Notes under the pieces: generated by a model
What the model was told of the DNA's origin: nothing
The model's input: only the letters and a program-made list of their open reading frames with translations
The model's database searches: none
Position numbers and translations under genes: made by a program
In this document: piece by piece, positions 42,927 to 51,904 of the stretch
How positions within the stretch are numbered: the first letter of the stretch is position 1
Layout: each line of letters starts with the position of its first letter
Source: Flavobacterium fluviatile
Lineage (GTDB): Bacteria; Bacteroidota; Bacteroidia; Flavobacteriales; Flavobacteriaceae
Reading direction: 5' to 3'
Assembly (NCBI RefSeq): GCF_010645065.1
Contig: NZ_JAADZW010000007.1
Coordinates: 62,001-126,000, forward strand
DNA length: 64,000 bases

Positions 42927-43988
42927 ATGGAAGTATTCATTCATTACTTTATACGAATCGTATTGCCCATACTAATCATAGGGTGTGTTTTATTAATTGT
43001 TGTTTTAATTATCAACAGATACATTTACGATTCATTTAGCCCAAGATTTGATGCAACAAAAAATGAAATCGATATCTTTCTGACTAATCTGATTTTTTCT
43101 CCTTTTGACGAAACACATCACAAAACTGAAATAGAGCAATTTAAAAAAGCAATTCCTTTTGAAAAAAACTGGTGCAAAAAATTATTACTCAACGAGATTA
43201 TTTTTTTGAAACAGAACTTAAAAGGAGAGGTTACTAATAAATTTCATTATATCTACGAACAGTTTGATCTATTCAGATATACTCAAAAACTTTTAAAAAG
43301 CCGTCGTTTTTATTTAAAATGCCTGGGTTTATTTCAACTTGAAACATTAGATTATAAAAAAGGCAAGCACTACATCACTCCTTTGTTAACCCACAAAAAC
43401 AGGGATATAAAATCCAGGGCTTTTTTGGCATTAATTTCATTGAGCCCCAATAAGCTGGAATCACTGATTGATTTTTCTCATGAGATTACAATTGCAGAAG
43501 AGATCAATATCATGGATATTCTACACCATAAAAAAACAAAAATGCCGGCAAATTTGAAAGACTGGATTGTGTCTGAGAATGCAACTATTGTAAAACTGGG
43601 CATTAAACTGATGATATTTTACAACTATACTAATGAAAATAAAAAGATAACAGAATTACTGAAACACAATGATAAAGCAGTTCGTCATGAAGTGATTTTG
43701 GCTATTAATTCCTTATTTATTATCGAAGCGGAAACCGAATTAATACAACACTTCAGCCATGAAGATACCGAAAATAAACTGGAAATTTTTAATACACTCT
43801 CCAAAATAGGAACAGCAGAATCAGAAAATTTTATCGCACAATTATTAGAAACCAAAACAGATGAAGGCATCAAACTGGATGCTGTTTATTGTCTTTACAA
43901 AATAAACCGTAATTATTTTGATAGTCATTTTTTAGATAATGAAGATGTGCAAAAAATGGTTGAACATGTTAAAGCCATCAAGAAATGA
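42927..43988 (+). CDS. Membrane-anchored HEAT-repeat-like protein
   Basis: A 353-residue protein with one N-terminal membrane helix (about residues 8-30) and an all-helical remainder. Helical pairs with the form of HEAT repeats are visible: KSRAFLALISLSPNKLESLI (about 150-170), VKLGIKLMIFYNY (about 218-230), and KAVRHEVILAINSLF, followed by LEIFNTLSKIGTAES and LDAVYCLYKIN. It should face the cytoplasm and act as a scaffold. Its stop overlaps the ATG of the next gene by four bases (ATGA), so it is translated with the glycosyltransferase fusion and is probably its partner. Confidence 0.82.
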   Translation: MEVFIHYFIRIVLPILIIGCVLLIVVLIINRYIYDSFSPRFDATKNEIDIFLTNLIFSPFDETHHKTEIEQFKKAIPFEKNWCKKLLLNEIIFLKQNLKGEVTNKFHYIYEQFDLFRYTQKLLKSRRFYLKCLGLFQLETLDYKKGKHYITPLLTHKNRDIKSRAFLALISLSPNKLESLIDFSHEITIAEEINIMDILHHKKTKMPANLKDWIVSENATIVKLGIKLMIFYNYTNENKKITELLKHNDKAVRHEVILAINSLFIIEAETELIQHFSHEDTENKLEIFNTLSKIGTAESENFIAQLLETKTDEGIKLDAVYCLYKINRNYFDSHFLDNEDVQKMVEHVKAIKK

Positions 43989-46900
43989 TAGACGATATCT
44001 TATCCTTCTATACGAATTTCATAGGTGCATTTTCAATCACTTATATCATCTTCTATTGCGTATTGGCAGGTTTGTCCTATTATGCAATCAAGAAAAGCCT
44101 TAATACCAAACACTTCATCCCTGACAATGTTATCATAAAATCGAATTATATTCCCGGGGTTTCCATTGTGGCACCTGCATTCAACGAAGGAGCAACAGTA
44201 GTAAATAATGTCAAATCCCTTTTATCATTAAATTATCCCAAATTTGAAATAGTATTAGTCAATGATGGGAGTTCTGATGGTACTTTAGAAAAATTAATCA
44301 GAGAATTTGATCTCGTAAAAGTCGATTTCTATTATCAGGAACAAATTAAAACTCATATTGTCCGAGGACACTATAAATCTACGAATCCGCTTTATCATAA
44401 ACTTTTGGTAGTTGATAAAGAAAATGCAAAAAGCAAAGCTGATGCCGTTAATGTTGGAATAAATTCTACACAATATCCATTATTTATCTGCACAGATGTC
44501 GATTGCATTCTAAAAAGTGATACGATTATAAAATTAGCCAAACCGTTTATAGAGTCAAAAAAAAGAGTCATTGCAACCGGAGCAGGTATCAGGATATCCA
44601 ATTCCTGCCAGGTAAAAAATGGTTTTTTGGTTAAAGTTCATTTTCCAAAAGGCTGGCTGCCCCGATTTCAGGAACTCGAATATGTCAGGGCATTTCTATT
44701 CGGCAGAATGGCGTGGAGCAAAGTAAACGGATTACTACTGGTTTCCGGCGCTCTTGGAATGTTTGACAAAGAAATTGCAATCGGAGCCGGAGGATATTTT
44801 CATAAATCATTAGGTGAAGACATGGAACTGGTAACCCGAATGAGAAAATATATGTATGATAACAAATTGCCTTTTTCCATACAATACATCCCGGAATCAC
44901 TTTGCTGGACGGAGGTTCCTGCTACAAAAGAAGTCTTTATACGCCAGCGTGTGCGATGGTCAAGAGGATTAGTCGAGACATTGTTTTTACATAAAAACAT
45001 GTTTTTTAATCCAAAATATCAGAGAACAGCCTTTCTAATATTTCCTTATTTTCTCTTTTTCGAATTTTTAATTCCCATTCTTGAAGTAATCGGAGCTGTG
45101 GTATTAATTCTTTGCTTCGTTTTTTTTCATGAAGATTATGTTAATTTCCTTTATCTGACATTAACTGTTTATTTCTTTTATATCATCGTAACTTTTATAT
45201 CCATTCTGCTGGATGATGTTATTTATAAAAATTACGCAAATGCCAAAGAGATTATTATTTTGGTATTAATGGCCATCATTGAGCCTTTTTTCTACCACCC
45301 TGTTTGTGTTTATGCTTCATTAAAAGGCTATTATAATTTTTTTAGCCTAAAAGAACAAAGCTGGGGAAATATGCAGCGGCAGGGTTTTGAGAAACCAGTA
45401 ACAATCAAAGAAAAAGAGAACTTTATACAATATAAAATAAAACAAATGCACACTCACCATTCAAAATATTTATATCTCACCACTTCTTTAGTACTAATTT
45501 TTTGGCTATCCAGTTTTTCTGAAACGTATTTAAAAATAGCCAACGGTATTACAATTCCAAGTATGGGTATGGAGGTTGGGTATAAATTACTGAATGATTT
45601 AGTATGTGCCATAGCATTGAGCTTTGTGTTTTTGCCTTTGTTTATAGTCATTGGATATATAAATAAAACGTTTGCCATACGATTTATGACCGTACTTTTT
45701 ACCCTTGTCGGACTCATACAGTTTGCATTGGTAAAATATAGTTCTACAACACTTATTAACCTTGGAGCCGACTTGCTGGGGTATTCTTTTTCAGACGTGT
45801 ACACAACTGTCACGGCATCTGAATCGCTTTCCTTCATGTTCTTTTTGCCTTTCTTTATAATTCCGCTTTTATTTTTGGGAATTTATTTTGCTTTTATAAA
45901 ATTCGGTAAGGGAAAGATAATTTTAGCAACAACATTTGTATTATTTATTATTGCCGGAGGTATGAAATTATTTGTTTCGGGCCTGTCGGACTCAAAGTAC
46001 GAAAACAAACTCGCGTTTTTGACCAAAGATATTATTCGCTTTGAACAAGATAAAAAAATAGCCGCAAGTGTTCAGAACATCAAATTCAAGTCGGAATATC
46101 CGATATTAAAAGCTTTTAAATCTACCCCCGACGTTTTGTCTCCTTATTTTAATATCACTAATGAAAAACCTAACATTGTTGTTATCGTGGTTGAAGGTTT
46201 AGGAGCCGAATTTGTAGGTAAAAATGAATACGCTGGATTTATGCCTTATCTGGATTCGATGGTTCCCAAATCATTGTATTGGGAGAATTTTTTGAGTAAC
46301 GGCGGAAGGACTTTTGCCGTACTCTCTTCACTATTGGGTTCCTTAACGTATGGTGAAAAAGGTTTTTTGGAATTAAATCCTTCTCCGAGGCATCTTTCAC
46401 TCATAAATGTGTTAAAAGCTAATGGATACACTTCCTCTTTCTATTCTGGTGATAACGCTAACTTTGACAGGAAAATCAATTTTCTGGATCAAAACGGCAT
46501 TGATAATATAATAGACAAAAATAATTATGGTCCCGAATATAAGCAGACGAAGGCCAATTCAGGAGGCTTTTCCTGGGGATATCCTGATGCTGAAATTTTC
46601 AGGAAAGCACTTATTGAAACTAACAAAATGAAATTTTCCCGACTGGACATCATACAAACCCTTACCAATCACGAGCCTTTTGAATTTCCGGAAAAAAATG
46701 CATATTTGAAAAAAATTGACGGAATTATTGATTCCCATCAAAATCTAAAATCGCAAAAAGAAAATATTAGCTCTTATAAAGATATTTTTGCCTGCCTGAA
46801 TTACTCCGACAATTCAATTAAAAATTACATGGAAGCTTACGCAAAAAGACCTGATTATAAAAATACTATTTTCATAATTACAGGTGACCACCGTTTGATT

Positions 46901-47788
46901 CCTATTGCCCAAAAAGACAAATTATGCCGCTTTCATGTACCTTTGTATATTTTTAGTCCGATGCTGAAAAAAACGGAATCGTTTAAGTCGGTTTCTTCAC
47001 ATTGGGATGTGACGCCAAGTTTGGTTTCCTTTTTGTTTAATAATTATAAATTCAACAGACTGGATCAGACCGCCTGGATGGGCAAAGGACTTGACACTGC
47101 AAAAGAATTCAGGAACACTCAGGGTATTCCTTTGACACGCAACAAAGGAACAATTGATGATTATGTGTATAAAGAATATTTGTATTCAGGTGGAGAATTG
47201 TACAAAATAAAAGACAATTTTGATGTAGAAAAAATCAGTGACGATGTTGTTTTGGAAAAGATTATCAGCGAATTTAATGCTTTTAAACAGCTTAATGCGT
47301 ATTTGACACAGAAAGATAAAATTATTCCTAAATCATTGGATTTACACAAAGAGCAGGGATTTCATTTTACTAAAGAGGAGCAAATTGAGATTGACAAATT
47401 AACAAAAGGATTAAATCCCGAACAAATTTTTTTCAAAGCAAGGGAGCTGGCATTCAATAAAAAACACAAAAAAGCGATTTTGCTTTGCGATTATCTATTA
47501 AATGAATTGCCCAATTATTCAGATGCACGTACGTTAAAAGGCAGAATACTGGGTTGGGACGGCGAGTATAAAAAAGCAGAACATGAGTTACTGATTGTCA
47601 TCAAAAGGATGCCTCTGTATGATGATGCTTATTTGGCGCTGATGGATATGTACTGGTGGTCTGATCAGAATAAAAAAGCTATAGAAACGGGTAAATTAGC
47701 ACTTTCAAACGGTGTAAAAGACCCGGAAATAAAAATAAAGATCGAAAGATCTCAAAAAAAAATAAACAATTCAAATACAAAAAAGTAA
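43985..47788 (+). CDS. Fusion of GT2 glycosyltransferase, LtaS/EptA-like phosphotransferase and TPR
   Basis: A 1267-residue inner-membrane protein. After a first helix (about 12-36) comes a family 2 glycosyltransferase with VNDGSSDGT (Asp94, Asp98), the DxD of CTDVDC (Asp171, Asp173), GED (Asp279) and the processive-type QRVRW (321-325). A block of about eight helices follows (residues about 340-690). Next is a sulfatase-fold domain: metal ligand Glu737 in VVEGLG, probable nucleophile Thr776 in NGGRTFAV, SWGYPD (864), and GDHR (Asp968, His969), in the order of LtaS. The end (about 1140-1255) is a TPR. Likely role: makes a polysaccharide and adds a phospho-group outside. Overlaps both neighbours. 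Confidence 0.88.
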   Translation: MIDDILSFYTNFIGAFSITYIIFYCVLAGLSYYAIKKSLNTKHFIPDNVIIKSNYIPGVSIVAPAFNEGATVVNNVKSLLSLNYPKFEIVLVNDGSSDGTLEKLIREFDLVKVDFYYQEQIKTHIVRGHYKSTNPLYHKLLVVDKENAKSKADAVNVGINSTQYPLFICTDVDCILKSDTIIKLAKPFIESKKRVIATGAGIRISNSCQVKNGFLVKVHFPKGWLPRFQELEYVRAFLFGRMAWSKVNGLLLVSGALGMFDKEIAIGAGGYFHKSLGEDMELVTRMRKYMYDNKLPFSIQYIPESLCWTEVPATKEVFIRQRVRWSRGLVETLFLHKNMFFNPKYQRTAFLIFPYFLFFEFLIPILEVIGAVVLILCFVFFHEDYVNFLYLTLTVYFFYIIVTFISILLDDVIYKNYANAKEIIILVLMAIIEPFFYHPVCVYASLKGYYNFFSLKEQSWGNMQRQGFEKPVTIKEKENFIQYKIKQMHTHHSKYLYLTTSLVLIFWLSSFSETYLKIANGITIPSMGMEVGYKLLNDLVCAIALSFVFLPLFIVIGYINKTFAIRFMTVLFTLVGLIQFALVKYSSTTLINLGADLLGYSFSDVYTTVTASESLSFMFFLPFFIIPLLFLGIYFAFIKFGKGKIILATTFVLFIIAGGMKLFVSGLSDSKYENKLAFLTKDIIRFEQDKKIAASVQNIKFKSEYPILKAFKSTPDVLSPYFNITNEKPNIVVIVVEGLGAEFVGKNEYAGFMPYLDSMVPKSLYWENFLSNGGRTFAVLSSLLGSLTYGEKGFLELNPSPRHLSLINVLKANGYTSSFYSGDNANFDRKINFLDQNGIDNIIDKNNYGPEYKQTKANSGGFSWGYPDAEIFRKALIETNKMKFSRLDIIQTLTNHEPFEFPEKNAYLKKIDGIIDSHQNLKSQKENISSYKDIFACLNYSDNSIKNYMEAYAKRPDYKNTIFIITGDHRLIPIAQKDKLCRFHVPLYIFSPMLKKTESFKSVSSHWDVTPSLVSFLFNNYKFNRLDQTAWMGKGLDTAKEFRNTQGIPLTRNKGTIDDYVYKEYLYSGGELYKIKDNFDVEKISDDVVLEKIISEFNAFKQLNAYLTQKDKIIPKSLDLHKEQGFHFTKEEQIEIDKLTKGLNPEQIFFKARELAFNKKHKKAILLCDYLLNELPNYSDARTLKGRILGWDGEYKKAEHELLIVIKRMPLYDDAYLALMDMYWWSDQNKKAIETGKLALSNGVKDPEIKIKIERSQKKINNSNTKK

Positions 47789-49077
47789 TGGGTACTCTTA
47801 TAAAAAATGGACATAGGGATTTTCAGATCTGTATTTTTCTCATTATAACTTTATTTTCTGCGTCATTTCAGATGACCGGACAAGAAAAAATGTATAGTGG
47901 CGACCCTGACGTTTCATTTGCAAAGGCCCGTGATATGGCTTTTAATAATAACAGAAAGCAGGCTCAGGATACTTTATTGCACATCCTGACTAAATATCCT
48001 AATTATCATGATGTTCGTGAATTTTTAGCCTCGACTTATGCCTGGGATGGAGATTATAAAAAAGCCAGAACCGAATTTCAAAAAGTTTTAACAAAAGACC
48101 AGCACAGACAAACCACATGGGTAGCAGCCATTAAAAATGAAATGTGGGCCGACTTTCCTTTTCTGGCTTTGAAATTATGCAAGAAAGCATTGAAAAAATT
48201 CCCAAATGATCCCGAAATATTAGATTTACAGAAACGTGCCCAGGAAAGCACTATGATACCAACTGCTACTGCCGGTGCGGTACAAACAATATCCAGCGAT
48301 ATCCCGAATGATTCTATATCCAAAGAAACTGAATCGGAATTGAGAAAAAAAGTACTAAATAATACGATTGGTGTCACTTCTGAAGTGAATATTTATTCTG
48401 ATGTCTTTGATCCTATGTTTTACAATGCTGTAAAATATGCGCGTCAAACCAAATACGGCAGCATCATAGGCAGAGTTAACATCGATAGGAGACTTGGTGA
48501 GTACGGGACTCAGTACGAAGTCGATTTATACCCAAAAATTGCCAAAGGAACTTATGCGTATCTGAACTTTGGTGTATCAGGTTCTTCTTTATTCCCTGAT
48601 TACAGATACGGTGCAGAAATTTTTAAATCGCTGCCCAGAAGTTTTGAAATTTCGGCGGGGCTCAGAGGTTTGCAATACGATACCACCACCATGATCTATA
48701 CGGGTTCTGTAACCTGGTATAACGGAAATAATTACTGGTCTTTCCGCCCTTATTTTACTCCGGGTGACAATGGTTTGAGTTCCTCGGGTACTTTAACCTA
48801 CCGAAAATACAGGAGCGACGCTGATAATTATTTTGGCGTTAATATTGGGGCAGGAATTTCGCCTGAACTTAATCAGAATTACTTTTTTGAAAATGATGAC
48901 CGGATTGTAAATCTGCAATCTCAAAAACTGAATGTGGCGTATTATTTTTCTACCCATAATAAAAAAAATGCCTGGGGCGCACAACTCGGAATTATCCATC
49001 AGGAAATTCCTTTTGACCAGGGAAATTATTTCTGGATTTCAACCCTTGCACTGTCCTGGGAAATTCGCTTTAGGTAA
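47788..49077 (+). CDS. YaiO-like outer-membrane barrel with periplasmic TPR
   Basis: A 429-residue protein with a signal peptide (about 1-32), a TPR region (about 40-155; FAKARDMAFN, PNYHDVRE, AWDGDYKKARTEF) and a C-terminal beta barrel of the YaiO type (about 190-429) ending STLALSWEIRFR. TPR plus barrel is the layout of exopolysaccharide exporters such as PgaA and BcsC, although their barrels are larger; YaiO of E. coli sits beside the GT2 gene yaiP. Its ATG shares a base with the stop of the fusion gene. Its TPR is closely similar to the TPR at the end of that fusion protein. Confidence 0.85.
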   Translation: MGTLIKNGHRDFQICIFLIITLFSASFQMTGQEKMYSGDPDVSFAKARDMAFNNNRKQAQDTLLHILTKYPNYHDVREFLASTYAWDGDYKKARTEFQKVLTKDQHRQTTWVAAIKNEMWADFPFLALKLCKKALKKFPNDPEILDLQKRAQESTMIPTATAGAVQTISSDIPNDSISKETESELRKKVLNNTIGVTSEVNIYSDVFDPMFYNAVKYARQTKYGSIIGRVNIDRRLGEYGTQYEVDLYPKIAKGTYAYLNFGVSGSSLFPDYRYGAEIFKSLPRSFEISAGLRGLQYDTTTMIYTGSVTWYNGNNYWSFRPYFTPGDNGLSSSGTLTYRKYRSDADNYFGVNIGAGISPELNQNYFFENDDRIVNLQSQKLNVAYYFSTHNKKNAWGAQLGIIHQEIPFDQGNYFWISTLALSWEIRFR

Positions 49078-49202
49078 TTGGAATTTGAAAAATTAAAAGA
49101 GAATCATTTATATCTAAACTGTGTGAAGTCAATTTTGTAATAAGAAAAAGAAATAATAGAAATCAGGGGCTCATTCGAAGTTTTCAATATCAATCCTAAA
49201 AA

Positions 49203-51428
49203 ATGCAAATCAAACAGCGCACTATTTTATATATTGTTGTTTTCTTGTCTTTTCTAAACTGCAAAATTATGGCTCAAAACTCCTTACATTTAGCAAATAC
49301 GAAAGAACAGGAAGTGATTATTATTTCTTCTGATGAAAATGCTCAAAAAGCATCCGTTCTTTTAAAAACCTACTTAGATCAGGCTTTCGAGAATCCATTT
49401 TTAATTCAAAATGATAAATCAGAAAACGCTGAGAATTCAAAAATTATTCTTGAAATTAATAAAGCAATTGTCAGTAAAAACGATTCGTTTATAATCAAAA
49501 GTGATGAAAAAAACATTTATCTAATTGGTTCAAATGAAAAGACCTTGCGTTATGCCATTTATACTTTACTCGAAACATGGGGCTTTAGAAAATACACTGC
49601 AAAAGACAGTTTTATTCCGAAGCTGACAGAAGTAACTTTTCTAAAAAACTTCAATAAAACCTACAAACCTTCTTTTGAATATCGGGCATTATTTTATCCG
49701 GATTGTTACGATGAAAATTTTAGGGAATGGCACAAACTGGATTGGCATCCCGATGATTTTGGCATTTGGGGACATTCATTTTATAAATTATTAAGCGCCA
49801 AAGCATATTTTAAAACAAACCCTGACTTTTTTGCCCTATACCAAGGCAAGAGAAATGCCGAATCATTATGTATGACCAATGATACTGTCGTAAAAATTAT
49901 CTCAAAAAAAATGGCTGACCTTATAAGTCAAAATCCTAATGCCCGTTTCTTTTCAATAAGTCAAAATGACGATGTGGTTTATTGTGAATGCGATAAATGT
50001 AAAGCTTTAAATGAAAAACATGGAGGACCACAAGGATCATTATATTATTTCCTAAATAAAATTGCAACACAATTCCCAAAAACTAAAATCACAACTTTAG
50101 CCTATCTTCATACCTGTCACGCTCCCAAAAACATAAAAATCAAACCTAATATTTATACGATTTTCTGTCCAATAGAAATGAATCGCGGCAAAGCTATCGG
50201 AGAAACATCAGACAATAAAGACTTTTTGAATATCCTAAACAAATGGACTACTACTACAGAACATTTTTATTTATGGGACTATACGGTTGAGTTTACTAAT
50301 TATCTTTCTCCTTTTCCAAACTTTCATACTTTTTCGAAAAACTATCAATTGTACAAACAAAATAAGGTTAAAGGAGTATTTGTACAGGGTTATGCTGATA
50401 TTGCCGGAGATTTATACGAATTGCGCCAGTATCTTTTAGCAAAAATAATTTGGGACACCAATACTGATGTTGAAGCCGTGACGAATGATTTCCTAAATGG
50501 CTTTTACGGAAATGCTGCCCCTTTTGTAAAAAAATATATTGAACTCCTTATTCAAAATCAGGAAAAAAGTGACCGCTATCTTGATATTTATACCAGCCCA
50601 ATAGAAAGTAGAAACACATTTCTCTCCCCTGAAGCAATGAATCAATACGATCAGTTGATAAGTCAGGCAGAAATGATTTCCAAAAACGATCCTGTAATCG
50701 CAAGACGTATTTTAAAACTTCGATTAGCATTAGAATACGTTTATTTCGAACAGGCAAAATTCTACGGAAAAGAAGCTCACGGTATGTTTCAAAAAAACGG
50801 TGCTTCATTTTCCGTGAAAGATCATTTGGAGAAGAGGGTTTCGAATTTTGTACAAAATTGTACTGACTTCGGAATTTACGAACTTAGTGAAGATGGTTTA
50901 AGCCCAGAAGAATATGGTACTCAATGGAACTTCATTGCTCAGAACAATGTTGTCGATCATTTAGGCGAAAGCCTGAAATATGAATTTGCAACAAAGCCCG
51001 AACCGGAATTCAATCTAAAGAAAGAAAATGGACTGCAGGACGGTATAAAAGGCTATAAGGATTTTAATCTGAACTGGACAGGCTGGTATGGCCAAAATGC
51101 AGAAATAATCATTTCGGTCAATAATACAGATTGTACCTCATTAGAATTTCAATGTCTGGAAGATCAGCGCCACTGGATTTTTCTACCCTCAAAAATTATC
51201 ATAAAAGGATTCAAAAATCAGAAATGGAAAACTTTAAAGGAAGAAAAAGAACCATATTTAACTGAAAATTATGACTTTACTATAAAAAAATACAATTTTA
51301 GCAACATTAGTTTCCGTAATTTTGATAAAATCAAAGTCATTTTAGTACCAGAAAAAAAATTGCCTGCGTGGCGGGAAAGAAAAAATAAAAAGCCCATGCT
51401 GATGCTAGATGAAATAATACTCAAATAG
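49203..51428 (+). CDS. Secreted DUF4838 glycoside-hydrolase-like protein
   Basis: A 741-residue protein with a signal peptide (ending about IMAQ, residue 25). Residues about 30-130 resemble the small N-terminal domain found before GH20 or GH67 barrels. The central TIM-barrel-like DUF4838 region (about 155-440) carries the typical SISQNDDVVYCECDKCKALN motif and LYLWDYTVEFTNYLSPFPN. The C-terminal 130 residues look like a beta-sandwich. The gene starts 125 bases after the YaiO-like gene in the same direction. As hydrolases are common in exopolysaccharide operons, it may trim the polymer, but this is inference. Confidence 0.82.
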   Translation: MQIKQRTILYIVVFLSFLNCKIMAQNSLHLANTKEQEVIIISSDENAQKASVLLKTYLDQAFENPFLIQNDKSENAENSKIILEINKAIVSKNDSFIIKSDEKNIYLIGSNEKTLRYAIYTLLETWGFRKYTAKDSFIPKLTEVTFLKNFNKTYKPSFEYRALFYPDCYDENFREWHKLDWHPDDFGIWGHSFYKLLSAKAYFKTNPDFFALYQGKRNAESLCMTNDTVVKIISKKMADLISQNPNARFFSISQNDDVVYCECDKCKALNEKHGGPQGSLYYFLNKIATQFPKTKITTLAYLHTCHAPKNIKIKPNIYTIFCPIEMNRGKAIGETSDNKDFLNILNKWTTTTEHFYLWDYTVEFTNYLSPFPNFHTFSKNYQLYKQNKVKGVFVQGYADIAGDLYELRQYLLAKIIWDTNTDVEAVTNDFLNGFYGNAAPFVKKYIELLIQNQEKSDRYLDIYTSPIESRNTFLSPEAMNQYDQLISQAEMISKNDPVIARRILKLRLALEYVYFEQAKFYGKEAHGMFQKNGASFSVKDHLEKRVSNFVQNCTDFGIYELSEDGLSPEEYGTQWNFIAQNNVVDHLGESLKYEFATKPEPEFNLKKENGLQDGIKGYKDFNLNWTGWYGQNAEIIISVNNTDCTSLEFQCLEDQRHWIFLPSKIIIKGFKNQKWKTLKEEKEPYLTENYDFTIKKYNFSNISFRNFDKIKVILVPEKKLPAWRERKNKKPMLMLDEIILK

Positions 51429-51445
51429 ACGTAAAAATTAGCCCC

Positions 51446-51808
51446 ATGCCAAAAAGGATATTTATTATTGAAGATGATAACATGACCATACAGATATTAA
51501 AATATATATTCTCTAAAGAAGGGTATGAAATCGTAATTTCCAGAGACGGCTTAGATGCTATCGAAAGAATCCCGGAAGAAAAACCTGATTTGGTTATGAC
51601 AGATATCCTGATGCCTATGAAATCAGGACTTGAAGTGATAAAATTCATTAAAGACAACTTTTCTGAAACACCTGTAATTGCTTTGTCTTCTCTGGGTGAA
51701 GAAGAAGCTACGGTTTTGGATGCTTTTAAATTAGGCGTTGATGATTTCATCGCAAAACCTTTTAGCCCTAACGAATTATTATTGCGTGTAAAGAGATATT
51801 TAAAATAG
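51446..51808 (+). CDS. Single-domain response regulator (CheY-like receiver)
   Basis: A 120-residue receiver domain without an output domain. The acidic pair is Asp10-Asp11, the phospho-acceptor Asp53 (in VMTDILMPM), the switch Ser81 or Ser82 and the conserved Lys104 (in FIAKPFSPNE). It starts 17 bases after the DUF4838 gene. It may control the export machine by protein contact, like single receivers that steer secretion or motility complexes. No kinase gene is in the operon. Confidence 0.9.
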   Translation: MPKRIFIIEDDNMTIQILKYIFSKEGYEIVISRDGLDAIERIPEEKPDLVMTDILMPMKSGLEVIKFIKDNFSETPVIALSSLGEEEATVLDAFKLGVDDFIAKPFSPNELLLRVKRYLK

Positions 51809-51880
51809 TATTTCATTACAAATGACATATTTGAATAACGATGTTTTTCGTATTTCTCTCTTACCAAGTGGATTTAATGC

Positions 51881-51888
51881 TATCTTTG
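51881..51888 (+). promoter_or_regulatory. -7 box (TATCTTTG) before the DEAD-box gene
   Basis: Good TAnnTTTG match 16 bases before the ATG at 51905, implying a leader of about ten bases. No clear -33 TTG is visible. Confidence 0.5.
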
Positions 51889-51904
51889 CAAAAAATTAAT
51901 GCAA

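Noticed and set aside
45454..45837. Antisense open frame inside the GT2 fusion gene
   Set aside because: Lies opposite membrane helices of the real protein; no start context and no family.
51421..51867. Antisense open frame over the receiver-domain gene
   Set aside because: The forward strand encodes a complete CheY-like domain with all key residues.
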